A stretch of 64,000 nucleotides of DNA, taken from assembly GCF_024171725.1 (NCBI RefSeq), contig NZ_JAMTCG010000002.1, positions 124,001 through 188,000 on the forward strand. Reading direction: 5' to 3'. The number at the start of each line of letters is the position of its first letter. The first letter of the stretch is position 1. Origin of the DNA: Williamsia serinedens (GTDB taxonomy: Bacteria > Actinomycetota > Actinomycetes > Mycobacteriales > Mycobacteriaceae). Below, in pieces: positions 34,617 through 42,963 of this stretch. Below the pieces are notes generated by a model, which worked only from the letters and a program-made list of their open reading frames with translations, did not search any database and was not told where the DNA came from. The position numbers and the translations under genes were made by a program.

Positions 34617-35630
34617 GTGGTGACCACGAGAACTGTTGGCACCGTGCGGATCACGCCCGTCTCCGTCGTGTCCGGCACGGCGCTCGTGACGCGCGTGTCG
34701 CTCGCCGTCGGCGGGGCCGTCGCCGTCGTCGCCGACCGACTCGTGCCCGACCCGTCGCCGATCCTCTGGACGCTCGTCGGCCTGGGCATCGTGCTCGGGG
34801 TCCCGCACGGCGCCCTCGACCACCTCATCGCGGCACAGGTGGCCGGCGTCCGCCGGGTCACCGCCGCCGTCCTCTACGCCGGGCTCGCCGTCGCCGCGTG
34901 GGTCGCACTGCAGTGGGGTGGGCCCGTCCCCCTGGCGATCATGATCGTGGCGAGCATCGTGCACTTCGGCCTGGGCGAGGTCGAGGTGTCGTCGTTGTCG
35001 TTGCGCCGCAACCCGGTTCGGCAGATCGCCGTCATGCTCGCCGGAGCCGGATGTCTCATCCTCCCCCTGGCGCGGGGAGGTCCCGGCTGGGACGACACCC
35101 TGCACGCCCTCTCCCCGTCCCTGGCCGACGTCCTCGCCGTCGGTGCGGTTCGGTGGTCGCTCGTCGGGCTCTGGGTGGTCGGTGCCGCGGTCGTCGTCGC
35201 GCTGGCCGTGACAGAGCGGACCTGGTCGGCCGTCGCGGACGTCCTGGTCGTCGGCGCCGTCGGCGCACTCGTCGACCCGCTGACCGCGTTCGCGCTGTGG
35301 TTCGGGGTGTGGCACGGCCCGCGGCACATGGCGCGGTTGGTCGCCCGCGACGTCGAGCGGGGGGCGTCACCGTCCGGCGCGCTCCGATCGCTCGTGCGTC
35401 GCGCGGCGCCGGCAACCGCCGGGGCTGTCGTGACCCTCGGCGTCGTCGTCGGTGTCGTCCTCTCCGCGGGCTCGTCGTACGCGGCGGTCGCCGCCGCGTT
35501 GACGGTCCTGCTCGCACTGACCGCGCCTCACATGCTGGTCGTCGCCGCTCTCGACGCCTCGGCGCGCCGACGCGCCCGCGCGCCGATCGCTTCCCGGGGC
35601 GGGTCCATTTCGGCAGACTGGGACGGGTGA
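34617..35630 (+). CDS. blh: Brp/Blh-family beta-carotene 15,15'-dioxygenase
   Basis: Blh cleaves beta-carotene into two retinals, the chromophore of the neighbouring rhodopsin. The 337-residue membrane protein has about eight helices and the family's conserved histidines: GVPHGALDH near residue 63, IVHFGLGE near 118, VWHGPRHMARL near 240 and TAPHMLVV near the end. No carotene biosynthesis genes are in the window, so the precursor must come from elsewhere. The GTG start has a leaderless -10 7 nt upstream. The stop overlaps the next gene as GTGA. Confidence 0.88.
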   Translation: MVTTRTVGTVRITPVSVVSGTALVTRVSLAVGGAVAVVADRLVPDPSPILWTLVGLGIVLGVPHGALDHLIAAQVAGVRRVTAAVLYAGLAVAAWVALQWGGPVPLAIMIVASIVHFGLGEVEVSSLSLRRNPVRQIAVMLAGAGCLILPLARGGPGWDDTLHALSPSLADVLAVGAVRWSLVGLWVVGAAVVVALAVTERTWSAVADVLVVGAVGALVDPLTAFALWFGVWHGPRHMARLVARDVERGASPSGALRSLVRRAAPATAGAVVTLGVVVGVVLSAGSSYAAVAAALTVLLALTAPHMLVVAALDASARRRARAPIASRGGSISADWDG

Positions 35631-36211
35631 CCGATCCACCGTCCACGGTGACCCGACGGGCCCGACCGGACGAGCGCGTGCTCGTCGCGGACGTCCTCGC
35701 GCAGGCGTTCGTCGAGGATCCCGTCGTGCGGTGGATCTTCCGGGACGAGGACGCCGGCCGGTACTTCCGCGTGGCCGCCCGGCACGAGCACTGTTCCCCC
35801 GACGCCGCCGATCTCCGCGTCGAGGGCGATCGCGCCGTCGGCGCCGCGCTGTGGGACCCGCCGTCGTTCCGTCCGTCCCTGATCCACCGTGTCCTGCTGG
35901 TGCCCGCGCTGCTCACGGCGATGCGCCCGAGCGCCGCGGGGCGCGGCTCCATTGCGACGCGGCTGATGCAACAACACCGTCCGAAGCAACCACACTGGTA
36001 TCTCGCCCAGCTCGGGGCGATCGAACCGGGACGCGGACACGGGTCGGCGCTGCTGCAGTATCGACTGCCGTCGATCACCGGCCCGGCGTACCTCGAGAGC
36101 AGCAACGTCCGCAACGTCCCGCTCTACGAGCGCCACGGCTTCGTCGTCACCGGCGAGATGACCCTCCCCGACGACGGCCCCACCCTCTGGGCGATGTGGC
36201 GAGACGGCTGA
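35627..36211 (+). CDS. GNAT-family N-acetyltransferase
   Basis: The 194-residue protein has the GNAT acetyl-CoA loop near residue 125 (GAIEPGRGHGSALLQ) and the late strand/helix YLESSNVRNVPLYERHGF. Acceptor unknown. The GTG start overlaps blh's stop, so it can be translated from the blh message; CAGACT 7 nt upstream (35614-35619) could also drive it alone. A role in photobiology is not implied by its sequence. Confidence 0.85.
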   Translation: MTDPPSTVTRRARPDERVLVADVLAQAFVEDPVVRWIFRDEDAGRYFRVAARHEHCSPDAADLRVEGDRAVGAALWDPPSFRPSLIHRVLLVPALLTAMRPSAAGRGSIATRLMQQHRPKQPHWYLAQLGAIEPGRGHGSALLQYRLPSITGPAYLESSNVRNVPLYERHGFVVTGEMTLPDDGPTLWAMWRDG

Positions 36212-36228
36212 TCCGTGGTGGCCAGCCA

Positions 36229-36384
36229 GTGCCGACTGTGTGGAAACCGCCGTCGAGTGTGCTGGCGACCACGGTGCCGACTGTGTGGAAACCGCCGCCG
36301 AGTGTGCTGACGGCGCTTCGCGACACAACAGACGATCGACGCACACTCGGCGACGGGCTTCCGCACTGTCGGCGGCTCGAGAAC
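36229..36384. repeat. intergenic repeat cluster 1 (two direct units, one inverted)
   Basis: GCCGACTGTGTGGAAACCGC occurs at 36231 and again 45 bases later at 36276, each followed by GAGTGTGCTG. An inverted copy follows (GCACACTCGGCGACGG, then CCGCACTGTCGGCGGC). Bases 36274-36384 recur at 37943-38053 with five differences. The cluster lies between the convergent GNAT and monooxygenase genes. Confidence 0.8.
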
Positions 36385-36392
36385 GCGCGTGG

Positions 36393-37919
36393 TCAGCGGA
36401 TGGCAGACGCCTCGCGATCGGTCGCGCGGGTGAAGGTGTAGGCGTCGAGATCGAAACGTCGACTGGTCCACATGGTCTCGAGGGTCGTCGACGGCCGGAA
36501 CGGGACGTCGCCGTGCTCGTCGAAGTAGTAGCTGTTCGCCGAGCCGCACCCACCGGCGAAGAACACCTGGTTGTCGCGACGGGCCAGCATCGCGCGCATG
36601 TAGTCGTCGTTCGCATGCTCGGACACCTCGACGCGGGTGGCGCCCACCGACCGTGCGCGCTGCAGACACCGGACGATGTGCCGGCTCTGGGTCTCGATGA
36701 GGTTGAAGTAGGACGACCCGTTGTAGGCGTACGGGCCGAGGATCGAGAAGAGGTTCGGGAACCCGGGCACGCTGACGCCGTGGAACGCCTGTAGGCGGTT
36801 CTCGGACCAGAACGCCTCGAGATCCCGGCCGGCGACACCGCGGACGTCGAAGGGTGGCATGTTGCCCCGTTCGAAGACCTTGAACCCGGTGGCGAGCACC
36901 AGCACGTCGCACTCGTGCAGGGTGCCGTCGGCGGTGCGGATGCCGTCCGCCTCGACACGATCGATGGACGACGTCTCAAGGGACACGTTCGGGCGGTTGA
37001 ACGTCGGGAGGTACGCGTTGGAGAAGCTCGGTCGTTTGCACCCCATCGCGTAGCGCGGCGTCAGCTTGTCGCGCGTCACCGGGTCGGTCACCGTGCGCTT
37101 CAGGTACGCGCGCGCCACCTTCTCGCCGCCGGCCGCGATGGGCACGACGCCGTGGAAGTGGGCGGGCAGAGGGAAGTTCACCTCGACGAATGCCTGCGAC
37201 AGGGTCCGAGCGAGACGCCTGGCACCGGGAATCCGCGACAGCACGGTTTGCACGACGCCGGGGATCGGCGCGTCGGGCTTGGGCATGCACCAGATGGGTG
37301 TGCGCTGGAAGACGGTGAGGTGCTCGGCGACCTTCGCGATCTCCGGGATCGCCTGCACCGCGGACGCTCCCGTGCCGATCACCGCGACCCGCCGACCCCG
37401 CAGGTCGATCGCGTGGTCCCAGCGGGCGGTGTGGAGCACCTCGCCGGCGAAGTCGTCGAGCCCTGCTATGTCGGGACGCTTGGGCTGGGTGAGAACACCG
37501 GTCGCGCTGACGACGTGGCGCGCGGTGATCGAGTCCCCGTCGCCGGTGGTCAGCGTCCAGAGATCGGCGGCCTCGTCGAACTCGGCGCCGACGATGCGTG
37601 TGTTCAGTCGGGTGTGGTCGGTGACGCGGAAGCGCTGCGCCACGTCGTCGGCGTATGCCTTCAGCTCGCGACCCGGCGCATAGATGCGGGACCAGTCGGT
37701 GCGCTGGTCGAAGGAGAACTGGTAACTGAACGACGGGATGTCGACACCGACCCCGGGATAGGTGTTCCAGTGCCACGCCCCGCCGAGCCCGTCACCGTCC
37801 TCGACGAGGAGGTAGTCGGAGAACCCGGCCCGGTCGAGGAGGATCGCTGCGCCGATGCCGGAGAACCCACCCCCGACGATGACGATCTCGTGGTCGGGGG
37901 TCGTGGCGGTGCCATCCAT
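36393..37919 (-). CDS. flavin-containing / Baeyer-Villiger-type monooxygenase
   Basis: The 508-residue FAD enzyme has an N-terminal FAD Rossmann loop (GGGFSGIGAA), an NADPH loop (GTGASAVQ) and the Baeyer-Villiger fingerprint FxGxxxHxxxW(D) as FAGEVLHTARWD near residue 165. It would insert oxygen next to a ketone or oxidise N or S; the substrate is not predictable. The ATG at 37919 overlaps an alternative ATG at 37915 in another frame. Near-identical 111-bp repeats flank the gene in direct orientation, which could have helped it move or duplicate. Confidence 0.88.
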   Translation of the reverse strand: MDGTATTPDHEIVIVGGGFSGIGAAILLDRAGFSDYLLVEDGDGLGGAWHWNTYPGVGVDIPSFSYQFSFDQRTDWSRIYAPGRELKAYADDVAQRFRVTDHTRLNTRIVGAEFDEAADLWTLTTGDGDSITARHVVSATGVLTQPKRPDIAGLDDFAGEVLHTARWDHAIDLRGRRVAVIGTGASAVQAIPEIAKVAEHLTVFQRTPIWCMPKPDAPIPGVVQTVLSRIPGARRLARTLSQAFVEVNFPLPAHFHGVVPIAAGGEKVARAYLKRTVTDPVTRDKLTPRYAMGCKRPSFSNAYLPTFNRPNVSLETSSIDRVEADGIRTADGTLHECDVLVLATGFKVFERGNMPPFDVRGVAGRDLEAFWSENRLQAFHGVSVPGFPNLFSILGPYAYNGSSYFNLIETQSRHIVRCLQRARSVGATRVEVSEHANDDYMRAMLARRDNQVFFAGGCGSANSYYFDEHGDVPFRPSTTLETMWTSRRFDLDAYTFTRATDREASAIR

Positions 37920-37942
37920 GGATGACAGTGTCCCTGACTGCG

Positions 37943-38173
37943 GTGCCGACTGTGTGGAAACCGTCGCCGAGTGTGCTGACGGCGCCTCGCGACACGACAG
38001 ACGAACGACGCACACTCGGCGACGGGCTTCCGCACTGTCGGCGGCTCCAGAACACAGGCCATGGGCACAAGCCGCTGACAGGGCGGAAACGCCACATCGA
38101 GTGTGCGCAGCCGCCAACAGATCTCACCCCTCGCTGCGAGCACACTCGACGGTCGTTTCCACCCAGTCAGCAC
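37943..38173. repeat. intergenic repeat cluster 2 (direct, inverted, direct, inverted)
   Basis: Together with the terminator this occupies nearly all of the 334-base gap between the monooxygenase start and the fadB end. The first half (37943-38053) is the 111-bp copy of cluster 1. The second half has more diverged units: GCGGAAACGCCACATCGAGTG near 38082, then the inverted form CACACTCGACGGTCGTTTCC near 38141. Each direct/inverted pair can fold back on itself. Confidence 0.8.
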
Positions 38174-38196
38174 TGCGGTTGCGCTCAACAGTCAGA

Positions 38197-38229
38197 AGCG
38201 GCCCGGCTCCCATCGGGAACCGGGCCGCT
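38197..38229 (-). terminator. strong hairpin downstream of fadB
   Basis: AGCGGCCCGG (38197-38206) pairs with CCGGGCCGCT (38220-38229), with an inner 4-bp stem TCCC/GGGA. It begins 24 bases after the fadB stop. On the minus strand it is followed by TTCTGACTG, only weakly T-rich, a common form in high-GC actinobacteria. Confidence 0.65.
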
Positions 38230-38253
38230 CAGCTGGTCTGAGGTCAGCTCAGA

Positions 38254-40428
38254 TCAGTACTTCTCACCCTTCGCGGCCTTGTCGACCAGCGACTGCGGCG
38301 GCTCGAAGTGCTTGCCGTACTTCGACGCCAGGTCGCGGGCGCGGTCGACGAAGCCCTGCAGGCCACCCTCGTACTGGTTGATGTACTGCACGACACCACC
38401 GGTCCACGCCGGGAAGCCGATCCCGAAGATGGAGCCGATGTTGGCGTCGGGCACCGAGGTGATGACGCCCTCGTCGAAGCACTTCACCGTCTCCAGGGCC
38501 TCGGCGAAGAGCATGCGCTCCACCATGTCCTGGAACGGGATCTGCGTGCTGCCCGACTTGTACTGGTCACGCAGGCCCTGCCAGAGACCGGCACGCTTGC
38601 CGTTCTCGTCGTACTCGTAGAAGCCCTTGCCGGCGGTCTTGCCGTCACGGCCCTGCTCGAGCAGCCAGTCGACGACCGCGAACGACCCGTGGTCGGGGTA
38701 GTCCTTGCCCTCGGCCTTCGCCGCGGCAGCGGTCTCGTTGCGGATCTTCTGCATCAGGCCGAGCTTCAGCTCGTCCGAGAGCTGCAGCGGCGCAGCGGGG
38801 TAGCCGGCCTGCTGACCGGCCTGCTCGATGAACGCCGGCTCGACACCCTCACCGACAGCGGCGATCGCCTCGTTGATGAACGTGCCGATGACACGCGAGG
38901 TGAAGAAGCCGCGGCTGTCGTTGACGACGATCGGGGTCTTCTTGATCGCGAGGGTGTAGTCGATGACCTTCGCCAGCACCGCATCCGAGGTCTTGGCGCC
39001 GCGGATGATCTCCACCAGCGGCATCTTGTCGACCGGCGAGAAGAAGTGGATGCCGATGAAGTCGTCGGCCCGCTTCACGCCCTCGGCGAGCGAGGTGATC
39101 GGCAGGGTCGAGGTGTTCGAACCCAGGACCGCGTCGGGCTCGACGATGTCCTCGATCTCCTGGAACACCTTGTGCTTCACCTCGACCGACTCGAACGCGG
39201 CCTCGATGACGAGGTCGACCCCGGCGAAGTCCTGCGGGTCGACGGTCGGGTGGATGCGCGCGAGCAGCTCGTCGGACTTCTCCTGCGTGGTCTTGCCCCG
39301 CTTGAGCGCCTTCTCCTCGAGCTTCTCCGAGTAGTTCTTGCCGCGCTTGGCCGCCTCGATGTCGATGTCCTTGAGGACGACGTCCATCCCGGCCTTGGCC
39401 GAGACGTACGCGATGGCCGCACCCATCATGCCGGCGCCGATGACGCCGACCTTCTTGGCGGTGTACTTGTCGTAGCCCTCGGGACGCGAACCGCCACCGT
39501 TGATGTGCTGCAGGTCGAAGAAGAACGCCTTGATCATGTTCTGCGCGACCTGACCGGTCACCAGCGACACGAAGTAGCGGGTCTCGATCTGCGTGGCGGT
39601 GTCGATGTCGACCATCGCGCCCTCGACGGCGGCCGCGAGGATCGCGCGCGGCGCGGGCATCGGGGCACCCTTGAGCTGACGACGCAGGATGGCCGGCATG
39701 GCCGGGAGGAACTGCGCGACAGCGGGACTCGACGGCGAGCCGCCGGGGATCTTGTAGCCCTTCTCGTCCCACGGCTGCACGGCCTCGGGGTTCTCGGCGA
39801 GCCACTTCTTCGCGGCGGGGAGGAGCTCCTCCACCGATCCGACGACCTCGTGGATCAGGCCGGTCTCCAGGGCCTGGGCCGGCTTCATCCGCGGGCCCTG
39901 CAGCAGCACGTTCATCAGGGCGTTCTGGATGCCCAGCAGGCGCACGGTGCGGGCGACGCCGCCACCACCGGGGAGCAGACCGAGGGTGACCTCGGGCAGG
40001 CCGATCGAGGCACCCTTCACGTCGGCGGCGATGCGGTGCTGCGTGGCGAGGGTCAGCTCGAGACCGCCGCCGAGCGCCGCGCCGTTGATGGCCGAGACGA
40101 CAGGCTTGCCGAAGGTCTCCAGCCGGCGCAGGTACGACTTCAGCTCGTTGGTGCGGTTGGTGATCTCGGTCGCGATCTCGACCTTGTCCTTGTCACCGCG
40201 GCCGCTGGTCATGTCCTTGAGGTCGCCGCCGGCGAAGAAGGTCTTCTTCGCGGAGGTGAGCACGACACCGGTGATGTCGTCCTTCTCGGCCTCGAGGCGC
40301 TCGACGGTGGCCTTGAGCGAGCTCTGGAAGAGGTCGTTCATGGTGTTGGCGCCCTGGTTGGGGTCGTCCATGGTGAGTACGACGACGCCGTCGGCGTCCT
40401 TCTCCCACGCGATCATGTTGTCACTCAT
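38254..40428 (-). CDS. fadB: fatty-acid oxidation trifunctional-type subunit: enoyl-CoA hydratase / 3-hydroxyacyl-CoA dehydrogenase
   Basis: This 724-residue fusion carries out hydration and NAD-dependent oxidation in beta-oxidation. The N-terminal crotonase domain keeps both catalytic glutamates (GGGLELTL and GLPEVTLGLLPGGGG); the dehydrogenase domain starts with GAGMMGAAIAY, then HFFSPVDKMPLVEII and the GFFTSRV block. It resembles mycobacterial FadB (Rv0860). It lies 31 nt after fadA with AGGAGA upstream of the ATG, so they form one operon and probably one complex. Confidence 0.95.
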   Translation of the reverse strand: MSDNMIAWEKDADGVVVLTMDDPNQGANTMNDLFQSSLKATVERLEAEKDDITGVVLTSAKKTFFAGGDLKDMTSGRGDKDKVEIATEITNRTNELKSYLRRLETFGKPVVSAINGAALGGGLELTLATQHRIAADVKGASIGLPEVTLGLLPGGGGVARTVRLLGIQNALMNVLLQGPRMKPAQALETGLIHEVVGSVEELLPAAKKWLAENPEAVQPWDEKGYKIPGGSPSSPAVAQFLPAMPAILRRQLKGAPMPAPRAILAAAVEGAMVDIDTATQIETRYFVSLVTGQVAQNMIKAFFFDLQHINGGGSRPEGYDKYTAKKVGVIGAGMMGAAIAYVSAKAGMDVVLKDIDIEAAKRGKNYSEKLEEKALKRGKTTQEKSDELLARIHPTVDPQDFAGVDLVIEAAFESVEVKHKVFQEIEDIVEPDAVLGSNTSTLPITSLAEGVKRADDFIGIHFFSPVDKMPLVEIIRGAKTSDAVLAKVIDYTLAIKKTPIVVNDSRGFFTSRVIGTFINEAIAAVGEGVEPAFIEQAGQQAGYPAAPLQLSDELKLGLMQKIRNETAAAAKAEGKDYPDHGSFAVVDWLLEQGRDGKTAGKGFYEYDENGKRAGLWQGLRDQYKSGSTQIPFQDMVERMLFAEALETVKCFDEGVITSVPDANIGSIFGIGFPAWTGGVVQYINQYEGGLQGFVDRARDLASKYGKHFEPPQSLVDKAAKGEKY

Positions 40429-40459
40429 GTGTTCTCGGATTCTCCTGTGTGGCCGTGCG

Positions 40460-41668
40460 TCAGACGCGCTCGATGATGGTCGCGACGCCCATGCCGCCAC
40501 CGATGCAGAGGGTGATGAGGCCGTAGCGGCCGCCGGTGCGCTCGAGCTCGTCGACGACGGTGCCGAGGATCATCGCGCCGGTCGCCCCGAGCGGGTGACC
40601 CATCGCGATCGCGCCACCGTTGACGTTGGTCTTCTCGTGCGGGATCTTCAGGTCCTTCATCCACTTGAGGACGACGGACGCGAAGGCCTCGTTCAGCTCG
40701 AACACGTCGATGTCGTCGACGGTCAGGCCGGCCTTCTTCAGCACGATCTCGGTGGCCGGGGTGGGCCCGGTGAGCATGATGGTCGCGTCGCTGCCCGTCT
40801 GGGCGGTCGCGACGACGCGGGCGCGCGGGGTCAGGCCGGCACGCTTGCCCGCCTCCTCGCTGCCGATGAGGACCAGGCCGGCGCCGTCGACGATGCCGGA
40901 GCTGTTGCCACCGGTGTGGACGTGGTTGACCTTCTCGACGCTGTAGTACTTCTGCTTCGCGACCTCGTCGAACCCGGCCATCTCGGCGATCCCCGCGAAC
41001 GCGGGCTTGAGCTTGGCGAGCTGCTCGACCGTGGTGCCCGGACGACGGTGCTCGTCGTGGTCGAGCACGAGGACGCCGTTCATGTCGCGCACGGGCACGA
41101 CCGACTTGGCGAAGTACCCGGCGGACCAGGCGGCCTCGGCGCGGTTCTGCGACTCGACGGCGTAGGCGTCGACGTCGTCGCGGCTGAAGCCCTCGAGGGT
41201 GGCGATCAGGTCGGCGCCGATGCCCTGCGGGGCGATGTACAGGTCGTAGGCGGTGGCCGGGTCCTGGAACATCGCGCCGCCGTCGGAGCCCATCGGGACG
41301 CGCGACATGGACTCGACACCACCGGCGATGACCAGCTGGTCCCAGCCGGAGGCGACCTTCTGGGCGGCGAGGTTGCTGGCCTCGAGACCGGAGGCGCAGA
41401 AGCGGTTGATCTGGGTGCCGGGAACGGTGTCCGGCAGGCCCGCGACAAGCGCCGCGGTGCGGGAGATGACAGCGCCCTGCTCGCCGACGGGCGACACGAC
41501 ACCGAGCACGACGTCGTCGATGTCGGCCGGGTCCATGTCGGGGAAGCGGGTCCGGAGTTCCTTGATCAGTCCGACGACGAGGTCGACGGGCTTGGTGCCG
41601 TGCAGCGAACCACCGCGCTGCTTGCCACGGGGCGTACGGATCGCCTCGTAGATGAATGCGTCACTCAT
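40460..41668 (-). CDS. fadA: acetyl-CoA acyltransferase (thiolase)
   Basis: This 402-residue thiolase cleaves 3-ketoacyl-CoA in the last beta-oxidation step. The acyl-accepting Cys is in [11 protein letters not shown], the catalytic His in GHPLGATGA and the second Cys in LCIGGGMG. It begins with [12 protein letters not shown] and resembles FadA (Rv0859), partner of fadB. The ATG follows AAGGAC; TAGCCT on the minus strand (41697-41702) is a plausible -10. The gene is divergent from a double TetR regulator. Confidence 0.95.
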   Translation of the reverse strand: MSDAFIYEAIRTPRGKQRGGSLHGTKPVDLVVGLIKELRTRFPDMDPADIDDVVLGVVSPVGEQGAVISRTAALVAGLPDTVPGTQINRFCASGLEASNLAAQKVASGWDQLVIAGGVESMSRVPMGSDGGAMFQDPATAYDLYIAPQGIGADLIATLEGFSRDDVDAYAVESQNRAEAAWSAGYFAKSVVPVRDMNGVLVLDHDEHRRPGTTVEQLAKLKPAFAGIAEMAGFDEVAKQKYYSVEKVNHVHTGGNSSGIVDGAGLVLIGSEEAGKRAGLTPRARVVATAQTGSDATIMLTGPTPATEIVLKKAGLTVDDIDVFELNEAFASVVLKWMKDLKIPHEKTNVNGGAIAMGHPLGATGAMILGTVVDELERTGGRYGLITLCIGGGMGVATIIERV

Positions 41669-41700
41669 GGACGGGTCCTTTCACATCGGTGCCCGTAGGC

Positions 41701-41712
41701 TAACGCGCGATA
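41701..41712. promoter_or_regulatory. imperfect palindrome in the fadA/TetR divergent region
   Basis: TAACGCGCGATA is symmetric around CGCGCG except for one mismatched pair, and abuts the probable fadA -10. It is a candidate binding site for the divergent TetR protein, on position alone. Confidence 0.3.
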
Positions 41713-41766
41713 ACTTACGCCGCCATAGCCGGTGCTCACAAGGTTCGCCGACTGTTCGCCGTGCGC

Positions 41767-41772
41767 TAGTGT
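41767..41772 (+). promoter_or_regulatory. -10 hexamer for the double-TetR gene
   Basis: TAGTGT lies 9 nt before the ATG at 41782, suggesting a leaderless or near-leaderless transcript. Confidence 0.4.
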
Positions 41773-41781
41773 CGGTTCACC

Positions 41782-42963
41782 ATGACTGCCGCGCCCGCTC
41801 GGTCACGCCGACACCCCGACCGCCGCCGCGTCCTGTTGGACGCGGCGGCGGCGCTGTTCGCCGAGCGCGGCTACGCGCGGGTGTCGGTGGCCGACGTCGC
41901 CCGCGCGGCGGGTGTGACCGCCCCCGGCGTCTACCGCCACTTCGCCGACAAGCAGGCGTTGCTGGCCGAGACGGTGATGGCGCGCGTCGACGACCTGCAG
42001 GCCTGCACCGACGGCGCCCTGTCGGTGCCGGCGACGGATCCGCAGGCGCAGCGGGACGCACTGATCGAGGCGGCCTGTCGGATGGGCCTGCACCGGCCCG
42101 ACGCCGCGATCCTCTGGCGCTGGAACGGCGTGTTCCTCTCCGACGAACAGAACGCCCACGTCCGTCGACGGACCGGGGAGATCCTCGACCGCTGGGCCGC
42201 CGCCCTCACGTTCGACCGCGACGATCTCGACGCCCGGGCGACCCGCCTCATCGCGTGGGCGGTGCTGTCGATCGTCGGAAGCACGTCGGCGCACAGCACA
42301 CGGATCCCCGTCGGTCGGGCGCAGGCGCGCCTGGTCGAGTTGGTCCGGCGCACCGTCGCGGTGCCGCTGGGCGACGCGCCGGCGCTCACCCACACCACAC
42401 TGCCCGGGACCCCCGCCGACAGCCGTCGGGAGGAGATCCTCGACGCCGCGTCGGATCTGTTCGAGCGCCGTGGTTACGGCCATGTCGGCGTCGACGAGAT
42501 CGGCGAGGCCGTCGGCATCACCGGTCCGAGTGTCTACAAGCACTTCCCGAGCAAGGTCGCGATCCTCGTCGACATCGGTCGACGCAGCGCGGCGCGGCTC
42601 GAGGCGGGCGCGATGGCGGCACGGGCGGTCACGGAGACGCCGGCGGAGTTCCTGGGCGCCCTGGTCGAGTCCTATGTGACGGTGATCGGTCAGACGCCGG
42701 ACCTGTCCGTGGCGTTCAACAACGGTCCCGTCCTGCGGGAGACCGACGCGCAGGATCTCCTCGCGGTGCAGCACCACTACGTGCGACGCTGGGTCACGCT
42801 GGTGACGGAGATCGAGCCCGGTCTCGCCCCGGCGGAGGCCGCGGTCACCGTGCACGCCGCGCTCAGCATCGTCAACGATGCCGTGCGGATGCGCCGCGGT
42901 CGGATGCGGCCCGAGCTGCCCGCGCAGCTCGCCTGTCTGATGAGAGGTGTCCTGGGACTGTGA
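41782..42963 (+). CDS. tandem double TetR-family regulator
   Basis: The 393-residue protein contains two complete TetR units in one chain. The first DNA-binding region is around residues 18-62 (VADVARAAGVTAPGVYRHFADK) and the second around residues 218-262 (VDEIGEAVGITGPSVYKHFPSK); each is followed by its own helical ligand domain. Typical TetR proteins are about 200 residues with one such unit. It is divergent from fadA and overlaps an adenylate cyclase gene by GTGA, so it may repress fadAB. It may bind as a pseudo-dimer. Confidence 0.85.
   Translation: MTAAPARSRRHPDRRRVLLDAAAALFAERGYARVSVADVARAAGVTAPGVYRHFADKQALLAETVMARVDDLQACTDGALSVPATDPQAQRDALIEAACRMGLHRPDAAILWRWNGVFLSDEQNAHVRRRTGEILDRWAAALTFDRDDLDARATRLIAWAVLSIVGSTSAHSTRIPVGRAQARLVELVRRTVAVPLGDAPALTHTTLPGTPADSRREEILDAASDLFERRGYGHVGVDEIGEAVGITGPSVYKHFPSKVAILVDIGRRSAARLEAGAMAARAVTETPAEFLGALVESYVTVIGQTPDLSVAFNNGPVLRETDAQDLLAVQHHYVRRWVTLVTEIEPGLAPAEAAVTVHAALSIVNDAVRMRRGRMRPELPAQLACLMRGVLGL

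Noticed and set aside
36393-38053. Monooxygenase gene plus flanking repeats as a transposon
   Set aside because: No transposase, no terminal inverted repeats of the whole unit and no target-site duplication could be seen; the repeats are direct.
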